Positions 24,946-33,458 of a stretch of DNA of 64,000 nucleotides are shown piece after piece. Numbering within the stretch: position 1 is the stretch's first letter; each line of letters opens with the position of its first letter. Position numbers and translations under genes: made by a program. The stretch is taken from assembly GCA_017307375.1 (NCBI GenBank), contig JAFKFH010000006.1:372001-436000 (forward strand). Reading direction: 5' to 3'. A model generated the notes under the pieces. The model saw only the letters and a program-made list of their open reading frames with translations. It searched no databases and had not been told where the DNA came from. This stretch comes from Alphaproteobacteria bacterium (GTDB taxonomy: Bacteria; Pseudomonadota; Alphaproteobacteria; Ferrovibrionales; Ferrovibrionaceae).

Positions 24946-25886
24946 TCGGCCGCGACCTCCCAGGCGCGGATCACGCCACCGCAGGCCGAACAGACATAGC
25001 GGGCGTCGAGCAGACTGCCGCAGCGGCTGTGGCGGACCAGCTGCGGCGGACCGTCGGGGCCAGCCAGCCAGCGGTCGCCCCAGGTGATCAGGGTCTGGAT
25101 CATCGGGTAGACGTCGCGCCCTCGTTCGGTCAGCCGGTATTCGAGCTTGCGCCGGCCGGAACCGGCGTCGAGGTCGACCAGGCCCAGCGCCGTCAGCTTC
25201 TTCAGCCGCGACGACAGGATGTTCGACGAGATCTTCAGCTCCTTCTGCAGCGCGAAGAAATTCCTGACGCCGAGATAGATCGCGAACAGGACCAAGTTCG
25301 ACCAGCGGTCGCCGATCAGCGAGGTGGCGACCGGCAGCGGGTCGCTTTCCGCCACGGCTTTCTGGAGGGCCGCGTCGTTCTGGCGCGACAGCCGCGCCGG
25401 CGGGCGCGGATCGAAGCCGCCGCCATCCTCGACGGTGACATCGTCGAGCGTCACCGTCTCGCCGCAGGCCCGGCAGGACAGCCGCGGATCGAGCTGGTGC
25501 CCGCAAGGGCGGTGGCGCAGCCGGGTCGGCAGGAACGACTGTTCCGGGTTCCACTTCCGGTGCCAGCACCAGACGGCCAGGATGAACGGGTAGAGGTCGA
25601 GGCCTTTCGGCGTCAGATGGTATTCGAACACCAGGGTCCGGTGCTGGGCCGGCTTCTTGTAGAGGATCTGCTGGGTGGTCAGCTCGGCCAGGCGCAGCAT
25701 CAGCGTCTGGCGCGGAATCCCTAAGCGTTCCTGGAATTCCTGGAACCGGTGGCTGCCGAGGAAGGCTTCCTTGAGCAGCAGGACGGTCCAGACGTCGCCG
25801 ATCAGGTTCAGCGCGCGGGTGACCGACGAGGCGCGGATGACGTCGTCAACGGGGGCGTCGTCGCCCTCAGCCACTGCCCCGTCCAT
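24942..25886 (-). CDS. Tandem double-HxlR regulator with duplicated Cys motif
   Basis: A 314-residue regulator of two HxlR winged-helix units in one chain (about residues 18-112 and 180-275). Unit 1 has NLIGDVWTVLLLKEAFLG, unit 2 SLIGDRWSNLVLFAIYLG. Each is followed by the same metal-site-like pattern: C128-x9-C138-x2-C141 (plus His130) and C289-x9-C299-x2-C302. This looks like an internal duplication of an HxlR-plus-zinc-ribbon unit that would act as a covalent dimer. It is last in the minus-strand operon, 14 bases behind the CoA transferase, and probably controls this catabolic region. Confidence 0.87.
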   Translation of the reverse strand: MDGAVAEGDDAPVDDVIRASSVTRALNLIGDVWTVLLLKEAFLGSHRFQEFQERLGIPRQTLMLRLAELTTQQILYKKPAQHRTLVFEYHLTPKGLDLYPFILAVWCWHRKWNPEQSFLPTRLRHRPCGHQLDPRLSCRACGETVTLDDVTVEDGGGFDPRPPARLSRQNDAALQKAVAESDPLPVATSLIGDRWSNLVLFAIYLGVRNFFALQKELKISSNILSSRLKKLTALGLVDLDAGSGRRKLEYRLTERGRDVYPMIQTLITWGDRWLAGPDGPPQLVRHSRCGSLLDARYVCSACGGVIRAWEVAAD

Positions 25887-25900
25887 GCCGTTCCCCGCGT

Positions 25901-27094
25901 TCAGATAGCGCTGGCCTGCTTTAGGGCCGCAAGGTCGGCATCGTCAAGCCCGAGGCCGCGCAGGATCGCCTCGGTATCGGCGCCGAGCGCCGGTGCCAGC
26001 CGCGCGAACCGGCCGGGCGTGGCCGACAGCCGCACCGGCGGGGTCATGATCGGCACCGGGCGCTCGACGCCCGGGACAGCGTGGTTCTGCCAGTATCCCT
26101 GGGCGGCGATATCCGGATCATCCAGCGCCTGCCGGAACGACAGGACCGGCGCGGCCGGCAGCCCGGCCCGGGCAAAGGCGTCGAGGCAGTCGGCGGTCGA
26201 CAGGCCGGCGCACCAGGCACCGACGCCGGCCGACAGCTCGGCCCCATGCTCGCCCCGCGACAGGTCGTCGCGAAAGCGCGGATCCTCGATCCATTCGGGA
26301 TGGCCGACCAGTCGGGCGCAGCGGCGGAACATGCTGGCGCCGACGACCTGAAGCAGCACCCAGCCATCCGTTGTCCGGTAGATATCGGCGGGCCCTGCCG
26401 TCTGGCCGAGATTGCCGCTTCCCTTGCGGTCCGGTGCCAGGGCGGCTTCCTCGGCCAGCCCGCTCATCGTCATCGACAGGGCGGTGCCGAGCAGGGCGGC
26501 TTCGACCTGCTGGCCGCGCCCCGTCGCCTCGCGGGCGCGCAGCGCGGCCATGACGCCGAAGGCCGACAGCGCAGCGGTCGCATGGTCGACATACATCGCA
26601 AAGGCCCGGCGTGGCCGGCCGTCGTCGCCGGTCATGTGCATCGCCCCCGACATCGCCTGGCCGATGCCGTCAAAGCCGGGCCGGCCGCGAAAGCCCCCCT
26701 CATGGCCGAAGGCCGCACAGGTGCAGAGCACGATCCGCGGGTTGATCGCCGCAATCCGCGCATAGTCGAGGCCCATGTCGGCCAGGGTCTTCGGCGGGAA
26801 ATTGGCGATGACCACGTCGGCCCCGGCCAGCAGCCGGTCGATGACCGGCCGGGCCGCCGGGTTGAACGGATCGAGCGCCAGCGAGCGCTTGTTGCGATTG
26901 ACCTGGAGATACAGCGTGCCGCCCGGGGTCGCCGGGTCGGACGAGATCGGCCCGACCTCGCGGTCGTTGCCGCCTTCGGGCCGCTCGATGCGGATCACGT
27001 CGGCGCCGAAATCGGCGAGCAGCGCCCCGCATTGCGGCCCGGCGATGAAATGGCCGAAGTCGAGAACCGTGATTCCGTCCAGCGCCCCGGCCAT
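25901..27094 (-). CDS. CaiB/BaiF (family III) CoA transferase
   Basis: A 397-residue family III CoA transferase. The start LDGITVLDFGHFIAGPQCGALLADFGADVIRIE is diagnostic, with RNKRSLALD next and a conserved Asp in the AMSGAMHMTGDDGRP region as the likely acyl-carrier residue. It moves CoA between carboxylic acids. It lies 11 bases behind the thiolase gene in an operon with a carotenoid-oxygenase-type enzyme, so it may activate or recycle a cleavage-product acid. Confidence 0.92.
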   Translation of the reverse strand: MAGALDGITVLDFGHFIAGPQCGALLADFGADVIRIERPEGGNDREVGPISSDPATPGGTLYLQVNRNKRSLALDPFNPAARPVIDRLLAGADVVIANFPPKTLADMGLDYARIAAINPRIVLCTCAAFGHEGGFRGRPGFDGIGQAMSGAMHMTGDDGRPRRAFAMYVDHATAALSAFGVMAALRAREATGRGQQVEAALLGTALSMTMSGLAEEAALAPDRKGSGNLGQTAGPADIYRTTDGWVLLQVVGASMFRRCARLVGHPEWIEDPRFRDDLSRGEHGAELSAGVGAWCAGLSTADCLDAFARAGLPAAPVLSFRQALDDPDIAAQGYWQNHAVPGVERPVPIMTPPVRLSATPGRFARLAPALGADTEAILRGLGLDDADLAALKQASAI

Positions 27095-27105
27095 GGTCGA
27101 ACCGC

Positions 27106-28329
27106 CTATCCGTTGCCGACGACGAACGATACCACGGTGGTCGCGCTGCCACCGACATTCAGCGTCTGGAAGCGGCGGGCGCTGGGAACCTGCATCGCAC
27201 CGGCCTGGCCCGTCACCTGCCTATGGCAGTCGAGCACCATGCGCACCCCGGTGGCGCCGACCGGATGGCCCAGCCCGATCAGCCCACCCGACGGATTGAT
27301 CGGGCAGCGGCCGCCCATCGCAATGGTCCCGTCCTCGATCGCCTGCCAGCTCTGCCCAGGCGCGGTCAGGCCGAAATGGTCGATCGCCATGTACTCGGTG
27401 GTGGTGAAGCAGTCATGGGTCTCGATGCCGTCGATCGCGTCGGTGCCGGCGCGGCGTTGCGCGTCGAGGATCGCCTTGCGCAGATGCGGCATGACATAGG
27501 GGCTGTTGCCGGCGGCGGCGAGTTTTTCCTGGTAGCCGATCGGTGCCGTTGTATGGCCCCAGCCCTGCAGCCGGGGAATGTCGGCCAGCTTCAGGCCATG
27601 GCGGGCGGCATGGTCGCGGGCCTTCGCTTCGGACGCCAGGAAGATCACCGCGGCGCCGTCGGTCACCTGGCCGCAATCCTGCTTGCGCAGCCGGCCGTCG
27701 ATCACCGGGTTGGCCTCGTCGTCGGCGGTGAAGCTGGCCTCGGTGAAGCGCCAGTTGCGGGTCTGGGCATTGGGATTGCGCTTGGCATTGCCGAAGTTGA
27801 TCTCGGCAATACCCATCAGGTGTTCGTATTTCAGCCCGTAGCGGCGGTCGTATTCCTCGCCGAGACGGTTGAACAGATGCGGCCAGGGATAGCGCACGCC
27901 GTCGCATTCGTGGCCGATCCAGGCCGCCGCGCCGAGATGGGCGGCGGCGGTGTCGCCGGGCACGTTGCGCATCTGCTCGATGCCGGCGACGCAGGCGAGA
28001 TCGTAGCGCCCCGCCTCGATTTCCGCGGCGGCCGCCAGGATCGCGATCGAGCCCGACGCGCAGGCCGCCTCGTGCCGGCCTGCCGGCAGGCCGACCCAGG
28101 CCGGGTCGATCATGGCGAAGAATCCGCCCAGCTGGCCCTGGCCGTTGAACAGGTCGCCGACGAAGTTGCCGACATGGCCGGTATCGACCTCGGCAGGCTC
28201 GAGGCCGGTGGCCTCCAGCCCGCCGATGACGGCATCGCGGAACGCGGCGTAGACGTCCTTGCCCTGGCGGGCCCAGTTGTCGCTGAAATCGGTCTGGTGG
28301 CCGCCGAGGATGTAGACCGGTGCCGGCAT
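27106..28329 (-). CDS. Thiolase-family acetyl-CoA acetyltransferase (SCP-x type)
   Basis: A 407-residue thiolase of the SCP-x/lipid-transfer type. YILGGHQTDFSDNW starts the fold; GRHEAACASGSIAIL contains the nucleophilic Cys, GIETHDCFTTTEYMA the HDCF variant of the NEAF motif, and GLGHPVGATGVRM the second catalytic His region. It catalyses thiolytic cleavage (or condensation) of a beta-ketoacyl-CoA. Related enzymes often pair with an OB-fold DUF35 protein, which is absent here. It is 12 bases behind the carotenoid-oxygenase gene. Confidence 0.9.
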   Translation of the reverse strand: MPAPVYILGGHQTDFSDNWARQGKDVYAAFRDAVIGGLEATGLEPAEVDTGHVGNFVGDLFNGQGQLGGFFAMIDPAWVGLPAGRHEAACASGSIAILAAAAEIEAGRYDLACVAGIEQMRNVPGDTAAAHLGAAAWIGHECDGVRYPWPHLFNRLGEEYDRRYGLKYEHLMGIAEINFGNAKRNPNAQTRNWRFTEASFTADDEANPVIDGRLRKQDCGQVTDGAAVIFLASEAKARDHAARHGLKLADIPRLQGWGHTTAPIGYQEKLAAAGNSPYVMPHLRKAILDAQRRAGTDAIDGIETHDCFTTTEYMAIDHFGLTAPGQSWQAIEDGTIAMGGRCPINPSGGLIGLGHPVGATGVRMVLDCHRQVTGQAGAMQVPSARRFQTLNVGGSATTVVSFVVGNG

Positions 28330-28341
28330 GGGCGGTTCCCC

Positions 28342-29892
28342 TTATTCGAAGATCGTCTCGCCCGGCGCCCAGATCGAATGGAAACCGGCGGAAATGCGAT
28401 GCGGAATGCGGACGCGCGCGATCGGCCCGCGCGAGATGTCGGCTGCCTCGAAGACCAGGCAATGCGACGACCAGTCGCGGGTGTCGGTCGTGAAGGTCAC
28501 GACATAGGCCGCATCCTCGGGGTCGTCAGGCGTCTTGCCGCGCCGCGGCGCCACCGGCGCCTCGTTGCCGTAGACGCCGGGGCCGTAGTCCCAGCGCTGG
28601 CGGGCACCGGTCTCGGTATCGTAGCGGACCAGGGCGTCGAAGGTCTGGCATTGCCCGACCGTCGACCCGGGCTGCGCCAGCGGGATCAGCTGGTTGAACG
28701 ACAGTTTCGACTTCAGCCCGAGATAGAGCGGGTTGACCGTCGGGAACTCGGTGTTGAGGTCGTCGATCATCCGCTCGCGCACCTCGCCGGTCTTCAGGTT
28801 GAACGACCACTGGTGCAACTGGTGCAGGCGGCGGCGCTGGGCCAGCATCGAGGCCAGCTCGCCGTCCTTGGTGTCGCGCACGTAGTCCGGATCGGGCTGG
28901 CGGCAGCCGACCTGGTGGACCCAGTCGCCTTCCTCCCAGCAATTGACGATATGCAGGATGTAGCAGGGTTCGGCTTCGAACCACTTGATCTCGTCGGGCT
29001 GGCCATAGCGCGGCAGCACGCCGAAGCGGGCGGGGATGTCGCGATGGAAGCGCACGACCCGGCGCCGGTGCTTGGCCAGCAGGTCGACGTCGTGGAAGAA
29101 CGGCAGGTCGTGCAGGATGACGTAGTTCGGCGTCAGTCCCATGTCGTGGGGCGAGCGCGGGCCGGGCAGCGGCACCGGCACGTCGTGGATCAGCTCGCCC
29201 TGCGGATTGGCGACGCCGTAGCGCATATAGGGCGGTTCGTTGCCGTAGGTGAAGAAGAACAGCTCGCCGGTGCGCGGATCGATCTTGGAATGGGCCGACA
29301 GATCGTAGCGCAGCTTGCCGCCGAACTGCTCCTTGCCGCGGGTCTCGAGCGTCAGCGGGTCGATGTCGTAGGGCTTGCCGGTCATGTAGAACAGCGACAG
29401 CAGCTTGCCGGCATACTGGATGACGTCGGTGTTCGAGTTGTCCTTGATCGGCGAGCCGGGCAGCTGGAAATTGTAGGGACCGGCAAGGCCCGGCCAGATG
29501 TTCTTGCCGGCGATGTCCTCGACCACGAAGGCTTCGTTGCGGATCCAGCGCTGGCGGAACGAGGCGCGGCCGTCGCGGAAGTAGATCGCCCGCAGCATCG
29601 CGTCGCCATCGTAGTAGTGATAGCGGTTGACCGGCGTGAAGCGCTGCGACGGGCCGTTCAGCACATAGGCGCCGTAGAGATCGGCGGGCAGTTCGCCCTC
29701 GACCTCGAGGTCCTCGGCGCCGTATTCGCGCGATGTCGGCGCGAACAGGCCGTGCAGATAAGGATGGTCGACCTGCCAGATCCAGTCCGGCGCGTCGGGC
29801 GGCGGCGTGCCGTCGGGCGCGAACAGCGGGATGTTGGCCGAGGCAATCGGCAGATCCGGCTGCGTGCCGGCGCGCTGGGCGGTCGCGGTCAT
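28342..29892 (-). CDS. Carotenoid-cleavage oxygenase family protein
   Basis: A 516-residue beta-propeller non-haem Fe(II) oxygenase of the carotenoid/lignostilbene dioxygenase family. The iron-binding His are visible in LSAHSKIDPRTGEL, PRSPHDMGLT, YILHIVNCWEE and the C-terminal GFHSIWAP (His505). NGPSQRFTPVNRYHYYDGDAML is also typical. It cleaves a C=C bond in an apocarotenoid, stilbene or phenylpropenoid. The second of two adjacent ATGs (29892) is preferred for its distance from GGGAGG. It heads an operon with a thiolase, a CoA transferase and the double-HxlR gene, suggesting catabolic use of the products. Confidence 0.9.
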   Translation of the reverse strand: MTATAQRAGTQPDLPIASANIPLFAPDGTPPPDAPDWIWQVDHPYLHGLFAPTSREYGAEDLEVEGELPADLYGAYVLNGPSQRFTPVNRYHYYDGDAMLRAIYFRDGRASFRQRWIRNEAFVVEDIAGKNIWPGLAGPYNFQLPGSPIKDNSNTDVIQYAGKLLSLFYMTGKPYDIDPLTLETRGKEQFGGKLRYDLSAHSKIDPRTGELFFFTYGNEPPYMRYGVANPQGELIHDVPVPLPGPRSPHDMGLTPNYVILHDLPFFHDVDLLAKHRRRVVRFHRDIPARFGVLPRYGQPDEIKWFEAEPCYILHIVNCWEEGDWVHQVGCRQPDPDYVRDTKDGELASMLAQRRRLHQLHQWSFNLKTGEVRERMIDDLNTEFPTVNPLYLGLKSKLSFNQLIPLAQPGSTVGQCQTFDALVRYDTETGARQRWDYGPGVYGNEAPVAPRRGKTPDDPEDAAYVVTFTTDTRDWSSHCLVFEAADISRGPIARVRIPHRISAGFHSIWAPGETIFE

Positions 29893-29914
29893 CATTCCCT
29901 CCCGCAATTGGTTT

Positions 29915-29926
29915 CTTAACTAGACC
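29915..29926 (-). promoter_or_regulatory. Motif copy 1 of a mirrored pair in a divergent promoter region
   Basis: Read on the minus strand this is GGTCTAGTTAAG, 23 bases upstream of the carotenoid-oxygenase start. A near-identical copy on the plus strand precedes the ABC binding-protein gene at 30085-30096. Confidence 0.35.
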
Positions 29927-29955
29927 GATGAGGAGTGTGGCGTCACCAGTTCAGT

Positions 29956-29979
29956 TTGGCAAGCGTGATTCGTTGCCAA
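29956..29979. promoter_or_regulatory. Inverted repeat in the divergent promoter region
   Basis: TTGGCAA at 29956-29962 and TTGCCAA at 29973-29979 form perfect 7-base arms with a 10-base spacer, inside the 243-base gap 29893-30135 between the carotenoid-oxygenase operon and the ABC importer operon. The gap holds no gene. A regulator site is inferred. Confidence 0.38.
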
Positions 29980-30084
29980 TGATCTGGCCAATAACAATCG
30001 AGGCGAAGAAACCTCAGGGAATCTGCCATTCCTGGCGCAGAAACGATATCGCTGGGTTTCCAACCTTGCGTAGCTGGCGTCAAT

Positions 30085-30096
30085 GGTCTAGTTTAG
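30085..30096 (+). promoter_or_regulatory. Motif copy 2 of a mirrored pair in a divergent promoter region
   Basis: GGTCTAGTTTAG, matching 11 of 12 bases of the minus-strand copy at 29915-29926, lies 39 bases before the binding-protein start at 30136. Shared elements facing each divergent operon suggest common regulation. Confidence 0.35.
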
Positions 30097-30135
30097 CAAC
30101 AGAACGAAGAACGCGTTGCCCTTGGGGAGGACATC

Positions 30136-31125
30136 ATGACGCTTCACACCAATCGCCGCCGATTCCTGGCCGGCAGTTCGGTCGCCATGGGCGCGGCCGC
30201 CGTCGGCGCGCCGGCCGTGCTGCGCGGCCAGGACGTGCCGCGTGTCCGCTACGTCACCTTCGCCACCGGCTATAACGTCGTGCTGAACGAATGGATGGCG
30301 GCCAAGCGCTACGACCTGAAGCGCGGCGTGAACATCGACGTGGTCAATTCCTACTCGTCGGTCTCGAACTACTACAACGACCTGACCGCCGGCACCTTCG
30401 ACCTCGGCATCGGCTCGTGGGACACCTTCGCCCAGCGCTATCTGGCCGGCGTGCCGCTGAAGCTCGTCTGCACCATCAACAACTACGACATCCTGCGCGT
30501 CGTGGCACTGGAAGGCGGGCCGGCTTCGCTGAAGGACCTGACCGGCAAGACGCTCGGCGCCACCCTGTCGTCGGGCGCCTACCGGATCATGAAGCTCGCC
30601 GCGCGCGACTTCCATCAGATCGAGCTGGAAAAGCAGGTCAAGGTCCAGAACGTCGAAAGCCCGGCGGCGGCCGTCACCATGGTGATGGGTGGGGCGATCG
30701 ATGCGGGGCAGAGCTGGGAACCCAACATCAGCGTCGGCGAATCGAAGGAACCGAAGCTGCGCTCGATCTACAATCTCGGCGAGGATTTCCTGAAGAACGC
30801 CGGCTTTGCGATGCCCTATTTCGGCTTCGCCCTGCGCAAGGAGATCGCCGAGAAATACCCCGGCGTCGGGCAGAAGATCGCCGCCTCGATGACCGACTGC
30901 ATCAACGGCGTAATGGCCAATCTGGACGAGGCGGTGAACCTTGCCGCCCCGAAGATGAAGGTCGACCCGGCGGTGCTGAAGAAGGCGTTCACCTCGGGCC
31001 GCCTGGTCTTCCGCCCCGGTGCGATGACCGATTCGACCTCGCGCAAGACGGTGAAGTCGGCGGCCGACTACCTGACCAAGAACCAGGTGTTGAGCAAGCC
31101 GCTCGACGACGGCTTCTTCATCTGA
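30136..31125 (+). CDS. ABC transporter substrate-binding protein (NMT1/SsuA-like, Tat signal)
   Basis: A 329-residue NMT1/THI5-like binding protein. The N-terminus TNRRRFLAGSSVAMGAAAVG is a twin-arginine (Tat) signal. LTGKTLGATLSSGAYRI and VTMVMGGAIDAGQSWEP are family landmarks for nitrate, sulfonate, taurine or aromatic-sulfonate type ABC systems. It delivers a ligand to the permease and ATPase encoded next. Position beside the carotenoid-oxygenase operon suggests the pathway's substrate. Confidence 0.9.
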   Translation: MTLHTNRRRFLAGSSVAMGAAAVGAPAVLRGQDVPRVRYVTFATGYNVVLNEWMAAKRYDLKRGVNIDVVNSYSSVSNYYNDLTAGTFDLGIGSWDTFAQRYLAGVPLKLVCTINNYDILRVVALEGGPASLKDLTGKTLGATLSSGAYRIMKLAARDFHQIELEKQVKVQNVESPAAAVTMVMGGAIDAGQSWEPNISVGESKEPKLRSIYNLGEDFLKNAGFAMPYFGFALRKEIAEKYPGVGQKIAASMTDCINGVMANLDEAVNLAAPKMKVDPAVLKKAFTSGRLVFRPGAMTDSTSRKTVKSAADYLTKNQVLSKPLDDGFFI

Positions 31126-31144
31126 GACGGGAAGGGAGCGGGTG

Positions 31145-31960
31145 ATGAGCCAGGTAGCCGCGAGCGACAGCCTGTCGGGTCTGCCCAAGACGCGGGTGAC
31201 GATGTCGCCGGCGCGGCGCGACATGATCGCCCTGGCGATCGTCGTCGCCGCGCTGGTCGGGGTGATCCAGGTGGCCAGCTGGTATGTACCCGCCTATATC
31301 ATGCCGGCCCCGGCCGCGATCCTCGGCGCACTTTGGGTGCTGCTGACCGAGGAATGGACCCAGATCCTCGTGACCGTCGCCCGCCTGCTGGTGGCAGCCG
31401 GCTTCTCGATCGTCGTCGGCACCGCGATCGGCTGCGCGATGGGCATGTTCATGCCGATCCGGCCTTATCTGCGCTCGCTCGTCGTCATCGATTCGGGCAT
31501 CCCGGCACTGTCCTGGATGCTGATCGCGGTCTTCTGGTTCAAGGACCCGGAAGCCCGCATCTTCTTCATCCTGACCGTGATCCTGCTGCCGTTCTACGCG
31601 CTGAACGTGCATGACGGCATCCGCGCGCTGCCCAGGGAATGGTCCGAGGCGCTCGGCACCTTCCGTCCGTCGCGCTGGCAGATCTTCCGGCTGCTGATCC
31701 TGCCGCATGTCGTGCCCTATGTGCTGATGACCACCAAGTCGATCATCGGTTATGCCACCCGCATGGTGATCTTCGCCGAACTGATCGGTTCGGCCGTCGG
31801 CATCGGTGCCAAGATGGGCCTGGCGCAAGGGTCGTTCGAAATGGCGACGGTCCTGGCCTGGACCGTGTTCCTCGTCATCTTCAACATCGTCATGCAGGCC
31901 CTGGTCGCCGCGGTGGAGGCGCATCTGCTGCGCTACCGCGTCGAAGCGCAGGCACGCTGA
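31145..31960 (+). CDS. ABC transporter permease (SsuC/TauC-like)
   Basis: A 271-residue inner-membrane permease with about six hydrophobic helices. The EAA loop near the ATPase contact is EWSEALGTFRPSRWQIFRLLILPHVVPYV. The preferred start is the ATG at 31145 after GGGAG, rather than the adjoining GTG at 31142. It follows the binding protein by 19 bases and precedes the ATPase by 12. Confidence 0.9.
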   Translation: MSQVAASDSLSGLPKTRVTMSPARRDMIALAIVVAALVGVIQVASWYVPAYIMPAPAAILGALWVLLTEEWTQILVTVARLLVAAGFSIVVGTAIGCAMGMFMPIRPYLRSLVVIDSGIPALSWMLIAVFWFKDPEARIFFILTVILLPFYALNVHDGIRALPREWSEALGTFRPSRWQIFRLLILPHVVPYVLMTTKSIIGYATRMVIFAELIGSAVGIGAKMGLAQGSFEMATVLAWTVFLVIFNIVMQALVAAVEAHLLRYRVEAQAR

Positions 31961-31972
31961 AAGGGGCGCGTC

Positions 31973-32734
31973 ATGGACGAAATCGTTCTCGACCGGGTCA
32001 GCCATCGCTTCGGCGACCATCAGGCGGTGCAGGATCTGTCGCTTGCCGTGCGGCGCGGCGAGATCGTCGCGATGGTCGGCAAGACCGGCGCGGGCAAGAG
32101 CACCGCGTTCAGCATGATCATGGGCAATCTGAAGCCCGACGAAGGCGAGGTCCGCGTCGCCGGCCTCGATCCCTATGCCCAGTTCCAGGCGCTGCGGGGC
32201 CGGATCGGCGTCTCGTTCCAGACCGATCGGCTGCTGCCGTGGCGGCGGGCACGCGAGAATGTCGAGATCGGCATGCAGATCCTGGGCGTGTCGGCGGCCG
32301 AACGGCGCCGGCGGGCCGAGGAATGGCTTGCCCGCGTCAAGCTTGCCGACGCCGGCAACAAATATCCGCACGAGCTGTCGGGCGGCATGCGCCAGCGCGT
32401 GTCGCTGGCCCGTGCGCTGGCCATCGACCCGGCGATCCTGCTGCTCGACGAGAGCTTCTCGCAGCTCGACGAGGTCACCTCGCGCGCGCTGCGCCGCGAT
32501 TTCAGCCAGTTGATCCGCCAGCTCGGCAAGACCTGCCTGTTCATCACCCACCGCATCGACGACGCGGTCGAGATGGCCGACCGGATCGTCGTGCTGGCGG
32601 CGCCGGCGCGGGTCGCGCTCGATATCGAGCCGCGCCGGCACGATGCGTCGACCGGAACGCTGCACGCGCTGGTCGAGCGCGCGATGGCCGGCGAGGCCGC
32701 GCCCCCCAGGGCCGCCGCGGCGGGCGGGCGCTGA
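31973..32734 (+). CDS. ABC transporter ATP-binding protein (SsuB/TauB-like)
   Basis: A 253-residue ABC ATPase. Walker A is VGKTGAGKST at about residue 35, the signature is ELSGGMRQRVSLARAL, Walker B is AILLLDES, and the switch His is in FITHRIDDAVEMADRI. It energises the adjacent permease. The gene ends in TGA sharing one base with the ATG of the hydrolase gene (32734). Confidence 0.93.
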   Translation: MDEIVLDRVSHRFGDHQAVQDLSLAVRRGEIVAMVGKTGAGKSTAFSMIMGNLKPDEGEVRVAGLDPYAQFQALRGRIGVSFQTDRLLPWRRARENVEIGMQILGVSAAERRRRAEEWLARVKLADAGNKYPHELSGGMRQRVSLARALAIDPAILLLDESFSQLDEVTSRALRRDFSQLIRQLGKTCLFITHRIDDAVEMADRIVVLAAPARVALDIEPRRHDASTGTLHALVERAMAGEAAPPRAAAAGGR

Positions 32735-33420
32735 TGGTACCGCTGGTCCTGCTGCCCGGGCTGCTCTGCACGCCGGCGGTGTGGTCCGACGTGACCGACC
32801 TGCTGGACGGCAATACGCTGGTGCCGGAAATCCCGGCACTGGACGACATCGGCGACATCGCCGCCCGGCTGCTGGCTGACCTGCCCGAGCGTTTCGCGCT
32901 GGGCGGGCTGTCAATGGGCGGATATATCGCCCTGGCGATGATGGCCCGTGCGCCCGAGCGGATCTCGGCCCTGGCCCTGGTCGACACCTCGGCCCGCGCC
33001 GATACCGAGGCGCAGGCCGAGCAGCGCCGGGACGGCGTCGCCAGGGCGCAGGCCGGCGGGTTCAGCGCGATGCTGCCCAAGCTTGCCTCGTTCCTGTTGC
33101 ATCCCCGGGCCGATCCGGCTGTCCAGGCCCGCGTCGTCGCGATGGGCGCGGCGATCGGCGTCGATACCTTCGCCAGGCACCAGGCGGCAATCGCCGGTCG
33201 GCCGGACCGCCGGGCGATGCTGGCCGGTATCGGCTGTCCCGCGACGGTCCTGGTCGGCGATGCCGACCGGCTGACCACGCCGGACCTGGCCCGCGAGATG
33301 GTCGAGGCCATTCCGGGGGCCGTGCTGGAAATCATCGCCGATGCCGGGCACGTCACGCCGCTGGAACGCCCGGGTCCGGTGGCCGCAGCGCTGCGGCGCT
33401 GGCGTCAGCCGCATCGATAG
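32734..33420 (+). CDS. Alpha/beta-fold hydrolase
   Basis: A 228-residue compact alpha/beta hydrolase. The nucleophile elbow is ALGGLSMGGYIALAM (Ser in GLSMGG), the acid is in VLVGDADRLTTP, and the His in IADAGHVTPLERP. It starts at the ATG overlapping the ATPase stop (TGATG), so it belongs to the ABC operon. It may release an acid from the imported ester or a ring-fission product. Substrate unknown. Confidence 0.87.
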   Translation: MVPLVLLPGLLCTPAVWSDVTDLLDGNTLVPEIPALDDIGDIAARLLADLPERFALGGLSMGGYIALAMMARAPERISALALVDTSARADTEAQAEQRRDGVARAQAGGFSAMLPKLASFLLHPRADPAVQARVVAMGAAIGVDTFARHQAAIAGRPDRRAMLAGIGCPATVLVGDADRLTTPDLAREMVEAIPGAVLEIIADAGHVTPLERPGPVAAALRRWRQPHR

Positions 33421-33458
33421 GCTTATGGTCCCCGCAGCACGATCGTGGGAGAGACATC

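Noticed and set aside
22999-25569. 856-codon minus-strand frame opposite the AMP ligase
   Set aside because: A shadow of the plus-strand ligase and part of the double-HxlR gene; no domain, low-complexity composition.
27223-29919. 898-codon plus-strand frame opposite thiolase and carotenoid oxygenase
   Set aside because: Shadow frame; the minus-strand genes carry all expected motifs.
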